NCBI GenBank assembly: GCA_017940255.1
Contig: JAGAZB010000005.1
Span: 62,001 to 126,000, forward strand
Reading direction: 5' to 3'
Source: Treponema sp.
GTDB taxonomy: Bacteria > Spirochaetota > Spirochaetia > Treponematales > Treponemataceae
DNA length: 64,000 nt
Numbering within the stretch: the first letter of the stretch is position 1; each line of letters opens with the position of its first letter. The position numbers and the translations under genes were made by a program. The notes under the pieces are model-generated. The model had not been told where the DNA came from. It saw only the letters and a program-made list of their open reading frames with translations, and did not search any database. Positions 54,361-63,331 of the stretch are shown here, in pieces.

Positions 54361-55470
54361 ATGGCAAATCTTTTTGATTATGTTGATTGGCGTGGTGATT
54401 TAAGTTTTGAGCAGGTTCCACTTAATCAGATTGATGCTCTGATGTTTGCCCACATTACTTATGCCATTTTTGATGGTCTGGTGCCGGAAGATTTTTCAAA
54501 GGGGATTACTTTAGCAGAACTGGAACCGGTTTTTAAGGCTGCCCCTGATTATGAAAAGCGAACTGATGTTGGTTATTTAATCAACAAAAAAACTACAGAG
54601 CTGCTCTTCCGCTGTGCAGAAAGTAAGCGTTTTAAGGATGTAAAAATTTGCGGAATGAGAAGCATTTTTGATGAAGTAAAGCGCGAACAGTTTGCGGCTG
54701 TGTTTTATTCTTTTGGTAATACAAAAATTATTTCTTATCGTGGAACTGATGATACACTTTTGGGCTGGGAAGAAGATTTTAATCTTGCTTATCTGGACGA
54801 AATTCCTGCCCAGGCTGACGCCCTTAAATATTTTAAGGATGCGGCAGCTGCTTTTGACGGGGATTTTATAATTGTGGGTCATTCTAAAGGCGGAAATCTT
54901 GCTGTAAATACTGCTGTTCGCTGTGGAGAAGAGCTTCAGAAGCGAATAAGCATGGTCTACAATTTTGACGGACCTGGTTTCCCTAAAGATTTCTTTGCTT
55001 CTGCTGAATATAAGGCTGTAGAAAAGAGAATTTCTTCTGTTTATCCGGAATTTTCTGTAGTGGGCATGTTATTCAATCACCCTAAAAAATATCAGATTGT
55101 TGATAGTACAGAAAAAGCTGTTATGCAGCACGATGCTCTTTCCTGGCAGCTTATGGGTGCAGATTTTATTCAGAAAAAGCGTTTTTCTTCCGGCAGTACG
55201 ATTTTTAACAAGGGCCTGAACAAGTGGGTAGAAGGACTGGAAAAAGACCAGAGAAAGGTGTTTGTAGGGGCTCTTTTTGATGTAATAAATGCTTCTGGTG
55301 TTAGGACAATCGAAGAAATGCAGAAAAATGTTTTGCCTTCATCTGCAAGAATGTGGGCTGCTTATGCTGCGCTTGACAAAAATACAAAAAAAGAAGTTCG
55401 TCAGATTTTAGGCCTCTTTAAGGAGTCTATGGAATCTGCCCTTCCTGTAGTTAAACTTATTGGTCGCTAG
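54361..55470 (+). CDS. DUF2974 (Mbeg1-like) alpha/beta-hydrolase
   Basis: 369 residues: N-terminal FDYVDWRGDLSF, a YRGTDDTLLGWEEDFNLAY segment, and nucleophile elbow GHSKGGNLA, then YNFDGPGFP. This matches DUF2974/Mbeg1-like proteins with a lipase-like fold common in Firmicutes; the substrate is unknown. SD GAGAGG precedes the ATG. Divergent from uraA and upstream of lon. Confidence 0.85.
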   Translation: MANLFDYVDWRGDLSFEQVPLNQIDALMFAHITYAIFDGLVPEDFSKGITLAELEPVFKAAPDYEKRTDVGYLINKKTTELLFRCAESKRFKDVKICGMRSIFDEVKREQFAAVFYSFGNTKIISYRGTDDTLLGWEEDFNLAYLDEIPAQADALKYFKDAAAAFDGDFIIVGHSKGGNLAVNTAVRCGEELQKRISMVYNFDGPGFPKDFFASAEYKAVEKRISSVYPEFSVVGMLFNHPKKYQIVDSTEKAVMQHDALSWQLMGADFIQKKRFSSGSTIFNKGLNKWVEGLEKDQRKVFVGALFDVINASGVRTIEEMQKNVLPSSARMWAAYAALDKNTKKEVRQILGLFKESMESALPVVKLIGR

Positions 55471-55481
55471 GATTTTTTAAT

Positions 55482-55511
55482 TTGACGTTATTGTCTTTTT
55501 ATTATTATATT
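55482..55511 (+). promoter_or_regulatory. Promoter of lon, probably leaderless
   Basis: TTGACG (55482-55487), 18-base spacer, TATATT (55506-55511), then seven bases to the lon ATG at 55519. Initiation at the usual distance would begin at or next to the start codon; no Shine-Dalgarno is present. No CIRCE-like or sigma-32 sequence is seen. Confidence 0.65.
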
Positions 55512-55518
55512 CTACTAT

Positions 55519-57984
55519 ATGAGTGATAACAAAGATGATAATGTTGTAGAAGGAACAATTGTTCCTTCTGACCAGCTTTTACCTAATAAATTAACCCTGA
55601 TTCCTTTGCAGGGTAGACCTATTTTTCCTGGAATTTTTACACCGATGATGATTAATTCTTCTGATGATGTAAAAGTTCTGGATGATGTTTATGAAAAAGA
55701 TGGCTTTATCGGAATTGTGATGGCAAAAAACGATGAAGATTCTCCATCTGTTGAAGACTTGCACCGGGTAGGTACAGTTGCCCGTATTATCAAGAAAGTT
55801 AATTTACCCGATGGCGGAATTAACATCTTTATTTCTACTGTAAAGCGTTTTAAAATCAGAAAAACTCTTCATAATACAACACCAATGTCTGTTGCTGTTG
55901 AATATCTGGAAGATGAAGAAGCAGATACCTTTGAAGTTAAGGCCCTGACACGTGCACTGATAAGCGAAATGAAAGAAGTGAGTGAAAACAATCCACTTTT
56001 TTCTGAAGAAATGCGCCTTAATATGGTGAATATTGATAATCCTGGAAAAGTTGCCGACTTTATTGCTTCTATTTTGAACGTTGATAAAGATGAACAGCAG
56101 AAAATTCTGGAAATGACAAATGTTCGCCAGAGAATGGAACAGGTTCTTGTTTATATCAAAAAGGAACAGGAACTTTTGAAAGTGCAGAAAAAGGTTCAGC
56201 GCGAACTTAATGATAAAATCGAAAAAAATCAGCGTGAATATTTCCTGCGCGAAGAAATGAAGTCTATTCAGGAAGAATTGGGCGAAACCCCAGAAGGAAA
56301 CGACACTGATTATCAGAAATTCAAAAAGAAGATTAATGAGCTTGCTTTTGAAGGCGAGATAAAAGAGACTGTAGAAAGTGAACTGGAAAAGTTTGCTTTG
56401 ATGGACCCTAATTCTTCTGAATATATTGGTACCCGAAACTTTCTGGAACTGGTTACCCAGTTGCCTTGGAAGGCCGAAATTCGTGATGATTACGACTTGA
56501 CCCGGGCTAAAAAGATTCTGGAGGGCGACCATTTTGGACTGGAAGATGTAAAAAAACGCATTGTTGAATATCTGGCTGTCCGCAAAATGAAGAAGGATGC
56601 AAAAGGTTCTATTCTTCTTTTGGTTGGGCCTCCGGGAGTTGGAAAAACTTCTGTGGGCCGCTCTATTGCCAATGCCATGAATAAGCCTTTCTACCGCTTT
56701 TCTGTTGGCGGTATGCGCGATGAGGCCGAAATTAAGGGCCACCGCCGTACTTATATTGGCGCAATGCCTGGAAAGGTAATTCAGGGGCTTAAAATCACTA
56801 AGAGTCTTTCTCCTGTTTTTATGATTGACGAAGTGGACAAAATGGGCTCTAGTCATAACGGAGACCCTGCATCTGCTTTGCTGGAAGTTTTGGACCCTGA
56901 GCAGAACGTGGCTTTCCGCGATAATTATCTTGATTTACCATTTGATGTTTCTAACGTCTTCTTTATTCTGACGGCAAACACTCTGGATTCTATTCCTTCT
57001 CCTTTGCTGGATAGGGCAGAGATTATTCAGCTTTCGGGATATATTGACCAGGAAAAACTTGAAATTGCAAAGAAATATCTGATTCCAAAGAATCTTGAAA
57101 AGAACGGTTTGGCTAAGAATCAGGTTAAATATACAAAAGCCGCTTTACTGGAGATTGCGGAAGAGTATGCCCGCGAATCTGGTGTACGTCATTATGAAAA
57201 ATGCCTTGATAAGATTCACCGCAAGATTGTAACCGAGATGATTTTTGAGGATGAAAAAAATGCTCAGGCTGCTGTTGCTGCGGAAGGAGCCGAAACTTCG
57301 GGTAAATCTGCAGATCAGAAATCTGAAGTTGAAAAGTCAGAAATCCTAAAAAAGACATTTACTATTGATGCTGGTGATTTATACAAGTACCTTGGAAAGC
57401 CAGATTTTGATGAAAGTCAGATAAAGGTGGCTGCGGTTCCTGGAACTGCAATCGGACTTGCCTGGACCAGCATGGGCGGCGATACTTTACTGATTGAATC
57501 TACTTACTTCCCTGGAAAGGGCGGTCTTGTACTTACCGGCCAGATGGGTGATGTAATGAAGGAATCTAGCCAGATTGCCTTTAACTGGGCGCGAAAGTTT
57601 GTGCTTGAGCGTGGAAGTAAGAAGGCAAAGTGGTTTGATGAAAACATTGTGCATCTTCACATTCCAGAGGGGGCTACTCCAAAGGATGGTCCTAGTGCCG
57701 GAATTACAATGGCAACAACTTTTGTTTCCCTTCTGTGCAACAAAAAGATTAAACCAAACCTTGCAATGACCGGAGAACTTTCTCTTACCGGCCAGGTTCT
57801 GCCAATCGGTGGTTTGCGGGAAAAAACTGTTGCGGCCAAGCGTAATAAGATTAAGACGATTATTATTCCAAAAGCCAACGAACGCGATTTGGAAGATATT
57901 CCAGACCACGTAAAGCAGGGAATAAAGTTTATTCCAGTTTCTAATGTACGTGAGGTTTTGGAAATTGCTTTGGGTATAAAATAA
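55519..57984 (+). CDS. lon: ATP-dependent protease Lon
   Basis: 821 residues: N-terminal substrate domain (about 25-240), coiled coil, AAA+ ATPase with GPPGVGKTSVGRS, MIDEVDKMG and sensor 2, then the protease domain with catalytic Ser in KDGPSAGITM and Lys in GLREKTVAAKRN. A low-complexity insert (about 590-615: QAAVAAEGAETSGKSADQ) lies between ATPase and protease domains. Degrades misfolded and regulatory proteins in the cytoplasm. Confidence 0.97.
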   Translation: MSDNKDDNVVEGTIVPSDQLLPNKLTLIPLQGRPIFPGIFTPMMINSSDDVKVLDDVYEKDGFIGIVMAKNDEDSPSVEDLHRVGTVARIIKKVNLPDGGINIFISTVKRFKIRKTLHNTTPMSVAVEYLEDEEADTFEVKALTRALISEMKEVSENNPLFSEEMRLNMVNIDNPGKVADFIASILNVDKDEQQKILEMTNVRQRMEQVLVYIKKEQELLKVQKKVQRELNDKIEKNQREYFLREEMKSIQEELGETPEGNDTDYQKFKKKINELAFEGEIKETVESELEKFALMDPNSSEYIGTRNFLELVTQLPWKAEIRDDYDLTRAKKILEGDHFGLEDVKKRIVEYLAVRKMKKDAKGSILLLVGPPGVGKTSVGRSIANAMNKPFYRFSVGGMRDEAEIKGHRRTYIGAMPGKVIQGLKITKSLSPVFMIDEVDKMGSSHNGDPASALLEVLDPEQNVAFRDNYLDLPFDVSNVFFILTANTLDSIPSPLLDRAEIIQLSGYIDQEKLEIAKKYLIPKNLEKNGLAKNQVKYTKAALLEIAEEYARESGVRHYEKCLDKIHRKIVTEMIFEDEKNAQAAVAAEGAETSGKSADQKSEVEKSEILKKTFTIDAGDLYKYLGKPDFDESQIKVAAVPGTAIGLAWTSMGGDTLLIESTYFPGKGGLVLTGQMGDVMKESSQIAFNWARKFVLERGSKKAKWFDENIVHLHIPEGATPKDGPSAGITMATTFVSLLCNKKIKPNLAMTGELSLTGQVLPIGGLREKTVAAKRNKIKTIIIPKANERDLEDIPDHVKQGIKFIPVSNVREVLEIALGIK

Positions 57985-57998
57985 AGTTTTGCTTATAC

Positions 57999-58125
57999 AT
58001 AAAAAATGGGCTCCCGCTGCGCAGCCCTGAAAGATCCGCGGCTGAGCGTCTTTGGTATCTGACTCGCTGCGCTCGCACGCTCAGAGCGGTCTTTCAGTTC
58101 TGCTCCGCTCGCGCCCATTTTTTAT
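57999..58125. repeat. 127-base nested palindromic element after lon
   Basis: Outer stem of 13 pairs (57999-58011 with 58113-58125), then 15-base unpaired flanks (58012-58026 and 58098-58112), then CTGAAAGA (58027-58034) with TCTTTCAG (58090-58097), and CTGAGCGT/ACGCTCAG (58042-58049 with 58077-58084). Same architecture as 9643-9781 with the same flank lengths. The right flanks match at 13 of 15 positions, the left at 11 of 15. It separates convergent genes and might help terminate them. Confidence 0.85.
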
Positions 58126-58139
58126 AATATTCCTCAACT

Positions 58140-59033
58140 TTATTCTGCGTGAACTATTTCCATCATCCCCAGTTCTATTAACCATTCCCTGAGGCTTTCG
58201 TTCCAGTGGAATTCCTGCATAAACTTATTATTCATCATGCCAAAGCCATGGCCACCCCAGGGGTATTGTGCCAGGCGGCAAGGAATATTCTTTTCCTGCA
58301 GGGCGGCATAGAGGCGGAGGGCATTTTCTGGAATTACAACCGGGTCGTCATCGCAGACTACTACATAAGTTGGCGGCATGTTATCCGGCACGTTCAGTTC
58401 CATGGAAAATTCGTTTTTGCGTTCTTGAGTCTGGCGTTTTTTTCCGCTTCCAAGAAGACTTTTTCGGGACCAGCGGTGTGCAATATCATCCTGCATAGAA
58501 ACAACCGGATAAACAGGAATCACAAAATCAGGGCGAAGAGAAACCTGATGTTCAATGCCAAGTTTTACCAGCTCATCGTGGCTTTCAAAAAATTCTCCAG
58601 CCATAGTAACCAGGTGGCCGCCGGCAGAAAAACCAATTACACCAACTTTAGCCGGGTCTATTCCGTATTCATCAGCATTTTCGCGAACCAGCTGAATTGC
58701 ACGCTGAATGTCCTGCAGCATAGCGGGGTAGTGGTAAGTGCTTTCTGCAGTACGGTATTTGAGCATAAAAGCAGTAACTCCATTCCGGGCAAACCAGGTG
58801 GCGGTAGAGTTTCCTTCACTTTTTAACCCAAGATGATGATAACTACCACCGGGGCAGACAATTACCGCGGTTTTTGTTTGTGGTGCGTTTTCTGCACTCT
58901 TATGCATGAACATTACGGAAGGCTCTTTTTCCATTCCAGGTACATCGCGCCATAGATATATTGTTTTATCTTGTGCAAAAATATAGTTGAAAATAATCAA
59001 AAAAGTTGCCAATATAGTCAGAATTCTTTTCAT
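58140..59033 (-). CDS. Secreted alpha/beta-hydrolase, acetyl-xylan-esterase-like
   Basis: 297 residues from ATG 59033; the frame also starts three codons earlier. Signal peptide (ILTILATFLIIFNYIFA). Oxyanion-hole segment VCPGGSYHHLG, nucleophile elbow GFSAGGH, catalytic Asp in VVCDDDPVV and His in WGGHGFG. This matches the BD-FAE/acetyl-xylan-esterase-like family that deacetylates plant polysaccharides. TATAAT (complement of 59041-59046) lies seven bases before ATG 59033 with no Shine-Dalgarno. A GH10 xylanase gene is close by on the same strand, so both may serve hemicellulose breakdown. Confidence 0.85.
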   Translation of the reverse strand: MKRILTILATFLIIFNYIFAQDKTIYLWRDVPGMEKEPSVMFMHKSAENAPQTKTAVIVCPGGSYHHLGLKSEGNSTATWFARNGVTAFMLKYRTAESTYHYPAMLQDIQRAIQLVRENADEYGIDPAKVGVIGFSAGGHLVTMAGEFFESHDELVKLGIEHQVSLRPDFVIPVYPVVSMQDDIAHRWSRKSLLGSGKKRQTQERKNEFSMELNVPDNMPPTYVVVCDDDPVVIPENALRLYAALQEKNIPCRLAQYPWGGHGFGMMNNKFMQEFHWNESLREWLIELGMMEIVHAE

Positions 59034-59177
59034 GGGCGTCATTATATCAGAATTCTTATTAAAATAATAGGAAAAGAATTTGCAAATGTGTGATATGCAT
59101 GATATATTATTGATAGTATTACTATCACTGTGTAAATGTCATAAATATCGGATTCAATTTATTTTGGGGGTTAAAAT

Positions 59178-61232
59178 ATGAAGTTTAAGCCTTTGTTTAT
59201 CACTCTTCTTTTTATTTTCTGTCTTGCTTCTTGTGGCAAAAAAAATGATTCAGTAACAATTAATCTTACAGACGGCTGGCGGTATACAGTTTCTGAATCA
59301 GATGCTGCAAAGGGAAATTTTACTTATTTTGATAATTCGTATCTTTCTAATCTGGATGCTCTGCTTCCTTCTGGCCGTGGCTATATCTGGCTGAGTAAAG
59401 GATTTTATCTTCCTCAGGAACTTAAAGATTCAGATTTAGGAGTTTATCTTGGACGTATTTCACTTGCTGATGAAACATATGTAAATGGAGTTTACATTGG
59501 TGGTGAAGGAAGTTTTCCTCCTTATGAATTTTCTGCCTGGAATACAGCGCGTTTTTATATCATTCCAAAAGAATTGCTAAAAGATGATTTGAATACAATT
59601 TCTGTAAAAATCTGGGTAGACGGTGAAGGTTCTATTGTTTCCAGTCCTTATATTGGAAGTGTAGTAAGCGCAAAGAAAACTGCTTCACGGGAGGCTTTCT
59701 GGAACAGTAAAATTCATCTGATTTTTGCCTTCCTCATGATAATTATTTCCGGTTATCACTTTATGCTTTATCTGAAAAATAAAAAAGAGAAAGAAAACCT
59801 GCTTTTTGCCCTTATAAATGTGCTTTCAGTTCTCTATCTTTCTGTTTTTTATTATGGAGAATTACCTTCGTCTATCGGAACTCATTTTTCATTCCTTTTA
59901 TTCCAGAAGATTTTCTCAAGCGCACTGCCTTTTGTTTTCCCATATCTTATAACATCATTCATCTATTCATTTACCGGATTAAATGAAATTAAAATTATCA
60001 AAAGAATAAGATTTGCCTTAATGATTATTCCAATGGTAATTGTTATGTTTGCGCCAAATTATCAGGTTTTGCGTTCTATGCGCTGGACTTTTGCCTTCCT
60101 GCTTCCTCCTCTTTTGTATGTCTTCATCATACTTTTTAGAATTCTTATTTCAAAAAACAAGGATTCAAAGGCTCTGCTTTTTGGTTTCTGTCCGCTTGTG
60201 CTCACTGTTTTCCTTGATCTGATTATTCACAATATTCTTAAACTTTATAACTTCCCTTACATTACATCTGTGGGCTGGCAGCTTGTTATAATCTCCCTGC
60301 TTTTTATTATGGCCAACAGATTTGCAAATTCCCGTAAACAGGTTGAATTTTTGAACAAGAACCTTGAAAAAAAGGTTGAAGAAAGAACTTCGGAGCTTTC
60401 TGAATCTAACTCACGCCTTTCTGAAGCAAACTCGCAGCTGGAACTTACAAATAATCAGCTGATCGAAGCAAAAGAAAAGGCCGATCGCGATATGCGCCTT
60501 GCCGTTTATGTTCAGAACTGTTTCTTTAATTCATCATTGCCTCGTTTTAAGAACTGGGAAGTGGCTTATAAATTTAAGCCTGCAGCCGGAGTTTCTGGTG
60601 ATCTTTACGATTTCTTCTATGATGGTGACAATCTTAAAGGTCTTGGTCTTTTTGATGTTTCTGGACACGGAATTGCTTCTGGGCTTGTAACTATGCTTGC
60701 CAAAACTGTTATTGATAGAAAATTCCGCGAATGTGAAAATCTTCCTTTCCCAAAAGTAATGGAAGAAATTAACAAACAGATTATTGAAGAAAAGGGTGAT
60801 ATTGAAAATTACCTCACCGGTGTTTTACTTCGCATTAATGAAAATAAGGTTGAATTAATTAGTGCCGGTCATCCAAAAGTATTCCTCAGAACTGCAAAAA
60901 ACGGAAAGGTTTATCCTGTTGAATTAAAAGGTGGTTCTGGTAATGCCGGAATTATCGGATTTTCAGGCCGTACTCCTGAATTTAAGGCAATCGGCTTTAC
61001 AATGCAGAAGGGTGACAGCCTGATTATTTACACAGACTGCTTGAACGAATCTGTAAATGAAAAAGGTGAGCAGTTTACTGAAGAAAGAATTGCTTCTGCC
61101 TTCGCAGATTCTGGAATTGGAACTGCCCGCAACAAAATGGATTACGTTCTTGACCGCTTTAATTCTTATGTTGGAAACGTTGCTTTAAAAGACGACCTTA
61201 CAGTGATTGTACTTCAGTACAATCCTCAGTAA
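59178..61232 (+). CDS. 7TM lipoprotein-type sensor with SpoIIE/PP2C phosphatase domain
   Basis: 684 residues. A signal peptide with lipobox LASC (about residue 19) and a jelly-roll-like, possibly sugar-binding outside domain (about 25-165: GVYLGRISLADETYVNGV) are followed by seven membrane helices (about 180-390, 7TMR-DISM type), a heptad coiled coil (about 395-440, EERTSELSESNSRLSEANSQ) and a SpoIIE-type PP2C phosphatase (about 470-684: GVSGDLYDFF, FDVSGHGIASG, SAGHPKVFLR, GDSLIIYTDCLNE, DDLTVIVLQ). Probably relays an extracellular sugar-like signal to an anti-sigma-factor antagonist. A G-rich GGGGG serves as Shine-Dalgarno. Confidence 0.88.
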   Translation: MKFKPLFITLLFIFCLASCGKKNDSVTINLTDGWRYTVSESDAAKGNFTYFDNSYLSNLDALLPSGRGYIWLSKGFYLPQELKDSDLGVYLGRISLADETYVNGVYIGGEGSFPPYEFSAWNTARFYIIPKELLKDDLNTISVKIWVDGEGSIVSSPYIGSVVSAKKTASREAFWNSKIHLIFAFLMIIISGYHFMLYLKNKKEKENLLFALINVLSVLYLSVFYYGELPSSIGTHFSFLLFQKIFSSALPFVFPYLITSFIYSFTGLNEIKIIKRIRFALMIIPMVIVMFAPNYQVLRSMRWTFAFLLPPLLYVFIILFRILISKNKDSKALLFGFCPLVLTVFLDLIIHNILKLYNFPYITSVGWQLVIISLLFIMANRFANSRKQVEFLNKNLEKKVEERTSELSESNSRLSEANSQLELTNNQLIEAKEKADRDMRLAVYVQNCFFNSSLPRFKNWEVAYKFKPAAGVSGDLYDFFYDGDNLKGLGLFDVSGHGIASGLVTMLAKTVIDRKFRECENLPFPKVMEEINKQIIEEKGDIENYLTGVLLRINENKVELISAGHPKVFLRTAKNGKVYPVELKGGSGNAGIIGFSGRTPEFKAIGFTMQKGDSLIIYTDCLNESVNEKGEQFTEERIASAFADSGIGTARNKMDYVLDRFNSYVGNVALKDDLTVIVLQYNPQ

Positions 61233-61235
61233 AAT
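61207..61235 (+). promoter_or_regulatory. Promoter of the HAD gene inside the end of the phosphatase gene
   Basis: TTGTAC (61207-61212), 17-base spacer, TAAAAT (61230-61235), then six bases to ATG 61242. The -35 lies within the preceding coding sequence. Predicted leaderless. Confidence 0.55.
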
Positions 61236-61241
61236 ATTCGC

Positions 61242-61898
61242 ATGAATAAAGATATGAAGAATATTGAAGCTGTCGTTTTTGATATGGACGGGGTTCTGCT
61301 TGATACAGAAACAATTTGTGACAGAACCTGGGCCATGGCGGCCAAGACTTTTGGTTTAGATTCCCAGGTTGACTTTGTAAATGAATGCCGCGGAACTAAT
61401 CTGCATGATACATCTATTATTTTTAAAAAGCATCTTGGACAGGATTTTGATGTAGACGGCTTTATGAAATTAACCTCGGAATACTTTCATGAAATTGAAT
61501 TTTCGGAAGGTATTCCACTTATGCCTTATGCAAAAGAGATTCTTGAATATCTGAAGCCAAAATACAGAATTGTGCTTGCATCTTCCACTCGTGGAGAGAG
61601 TGTAAAAAGACAGCTGACAAATGCCGGACTTATAGATTTTTTTGAGACACGTACCACCGGTGATATGGTAACTCACAGTAAACCAGATCCAGAAATTTAC
61701 CGTCTGGCCTGCCAGTCGATTGGAATGAAGCCAGAAAACTGCGTAGCTGTTGAAGATAGTCCGAATGGAATAAAAAGTGCAGCTGCGGCCGGCTTAAATG
61801 TAATTATGATTCCAGATAAAATTAAGCCTACAGAAAAAATAAAAGCCCTTTGCAGCAATATTTTTGATTCACTGCAAGGGCTGAAAACTGTGTTGTAG
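61242..61898 (+). CDS. HAD-family sugar-phosphatase/beta-phosphoglucomutase-like protein
   Basis: 218 residues: HAD motif I VVFDMDGVLLDTE, motif II in LASSTRGESV, motif III Lys in HSKPDPEIY and motif IV VEDSPNGIKSA. The cap domain places it with beta-phosphoglucomutase-like and 2-deoxyglucose-6-phosphatase-like HAD proteins; the exact substrate cannot be told. Nine bases after the phosphatase gene; no Shine-Dalgarno. Confidence 0.9.
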   Translation: MNKDMKNIEAVVFDMDGVLLDTETICDRTWAMAAKTFGLDSQVDFVNECRGTNLHDTSIIFKKHLGQDFDVDGFMKLTSEYFHEIEFSEGIPLMPYAKEILEYLKPKYRIVLASSTRGESVKRQLTNAGLIDFFETRTTGDMVTHSKPDPEIYRLACQSIGMKPENCVAVEDSPNGIKSAAAAGLNVIMIPDKIKPTEKIKALCSNIFDSLQGLKTVL

Positions 61899-61906
61899 TT
61901 TTTCTT

Positions 61907-61935
61907 ACGGAGTTGCCTCCGTTCCTCCTTTTTTT
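61907..61935 (+). terminator. Terminator of the HAD gene
   Basis: ACGGAG-TTGC-CTCCGT stem followed by TCCTCC and seven T. It lies between the HAD gene and the convergent xylanase gene. Confidence 0.65.
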
Positions 61936-61964
61936 GCCAGCTCTTAAGGCTGCCGGCGCGCCCC

Positions 61965-63200
61965 CTACCGTAACGCTTCTATAATGCTATAATATTCACC
62001 TTTCTTCTTGAGCATGGCGTTATAAACTCCACAGAAGGGGCCGTTCATTTTGTAGCCATAGCTTGAAGGAAGGGCAGATGGGTCATCTGTTAGGCCCCAG
62101 ATAGAAACTCCAGTGAGTTTTATGTTATCTGCCGAGTTTATACCTGCGAGCATTGTAAAGAAATCTTTGTAAAAAGCTTCGTGCTCACTCATTTTGTCTT
62201 TATCGTAATTGCGAAGGGCAAGTTCTGTAATCTGAACTTCAAGTCCCAGGCTTGCATAGTGATTAATTGCTTCGCGAACAAGTTTTATATCATTTTGATT
62301 CATACAACCTGCCTGCTGTCCGTATCCACCGATATATCCCTGCATACCAAGTCCATCACAGAGTTTTTCGTCTTTGTTTATGCTTTCTATAAGCTTTGTA
62401 ATTGCAGCTCGTTTTGCGTTGTAGAATGTGTTGTAATCGTTATAAAAGAGCTTGATATTTGGATTTACCTTATTTGCAGCATCGCGGGCATACTTGAAGG
62501 CTAGTTCTACATAGTCCGGGCCAATTACATCATAAAAAAGATTGCTTGTTCCGCCGCGGCTTGTGCGCACATGGCGGGGATCATCTGCTTTACATTCATT
62601 TGTACCGTCTGCAACTGCTTCATTTACAACATCCCAGCAGTAAACTACGCCAGGGAAGTTTGTTTCAAAGTGATTTATAACTTCTTCGATGTAATACTGG
62701 AGTCGGGCACACATGGTTTCTCGGTCTACAAAGTCATTTTCGCGGCTGAAACCCTGACGGAAAAACCAGTCTGGCATGTAAGCATCCCAAACAAGAACAT
62801 GGCCTCTTATTCCAATTCCGTTTTCCTGGGCAAATTTTGCTATGGAATCGGCCTTTGTGTAATTCATAACGGGCATTCCGTTTTCTGATTTTATACTTAA
62901 CTGCTGGCTTGCAAGAGAATAAGCCTTAAATTCATTGCTTGCTGTGATACTGTTAAAATCTGCTTTTACCATATTTGTGTAGTTGGCACGGGTAACGGAA
63001 TCTGCAGAAATTACTGCTCCCATTTTAAATCCGTGTTTTTCTGCAAGGGTGTAGAGAGGTTCATTTGTTTCTGTTTCTGCTTGTGCTGATTTTGCTGCTT
63101 GTGCAGGGGCTTTTTCGGCATTTGTTTTTGATGAACAAGATGCAAAGGAAAGAAGCGCAAATGCAAGCGCTATTTTTATCATAAGTTTTGCTTTACACAT
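61965..63200 (-). CDS. Endo-1,4-beta-xylanase, GH10, lipoprotein
   Basis: 411 residues: signal peptide with lipobox FASC at about residue 22, a Ser/Ala/Glu-rich linker, then a GH10 catalytic domain of about 345 residues. Signatures: FNSITASNEFK, HVLVWDAYMPDWF, acid/base Glu in WDVVNEAVADG, nucleophile Glu in VQITELALRNYD, and WGLTDDPS near the end. Surface-anchored enzyme cutting xylan backbones. SD TTGGAG precedes ATG 63200. Near the acetyl-esterase-like gene; no carbohydrate-binding module is visible. Confidence 0.95.
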   Translation of the reverse strand: MCKAKLMIKIALAFALLSFASCSSKTNAEKAPAQAAKSAQAETETNEPLYTLAEKHGFKMGAVISADSVTRANYTNMVKADFNSITASNEFKAYSLASQQLSIKSENGMPVMNYTKADSIAKFAQENGIGIRGHVLVWDAYMPDWFFRQGFSRENDFVDRETMCARLQYYIEEVINHFETNFPGVVYCWDVVNEAVADGTNECKADDPRHVRTSRGGTSNLFYDVIGPDYVELAFKYARDAANKVNPNIKLFYNDYNTFYNAKRAAITKLIESINKDEKLCDGLGMQGYIGGYGQQAGCMNQNDIKLVREAINHYASLGLEVQITELALRNYDKDKMSEHEAFYKDFFTMLAGINSADNIKLTGVSIWGLTDDPSALPSSYGYKMNGPFCGVYNAMLKKKGEYYSIIEALR

Positions 63201-63295
63201 TTTTATGCTCCAATTTTTTGATTCTAATTTATTATAACACAGGATTTTTCCGCGCGAAATCGAGTGTTTCCCCTATATTGTATTATGAGAAGTTG

Positions 63296-63324
63296 CTGAC
63301 AGGTAAATAAAATGGAGATATAAT
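63296..63324 (+). promoter_or_regulatory. Promoter of the DUF456 gene, probably leaderless
   Basis: CTGACA (63296-63301), 17-base spacer, TATAAT (63319-63324), then seven bases to ATG 63332. A GGAGA at 63314-63318 is upstream of the -10, so it cannot serve as a Shine-Dalgarno for this transcript. Confidence 0.65.
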
Positions 63325-63331
63325 TTGCTTT

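Noticed and set aside
55804..56856. Long minus-strand open frame of 350 codons opposite lon
   Set aside because: Composition (Phe, His, Asn, Lys rich) is the antisense shadow of lon; no promoter or start context.
61965..61985. GCGTTACG on the minus strand at the xylanase end, like the repeat heads at 36036 and 52780
   Set aside because: It encodes the last residues of the xylanase (EALR and stop) and shares only eight bases with the repeats, so it is probably chance.
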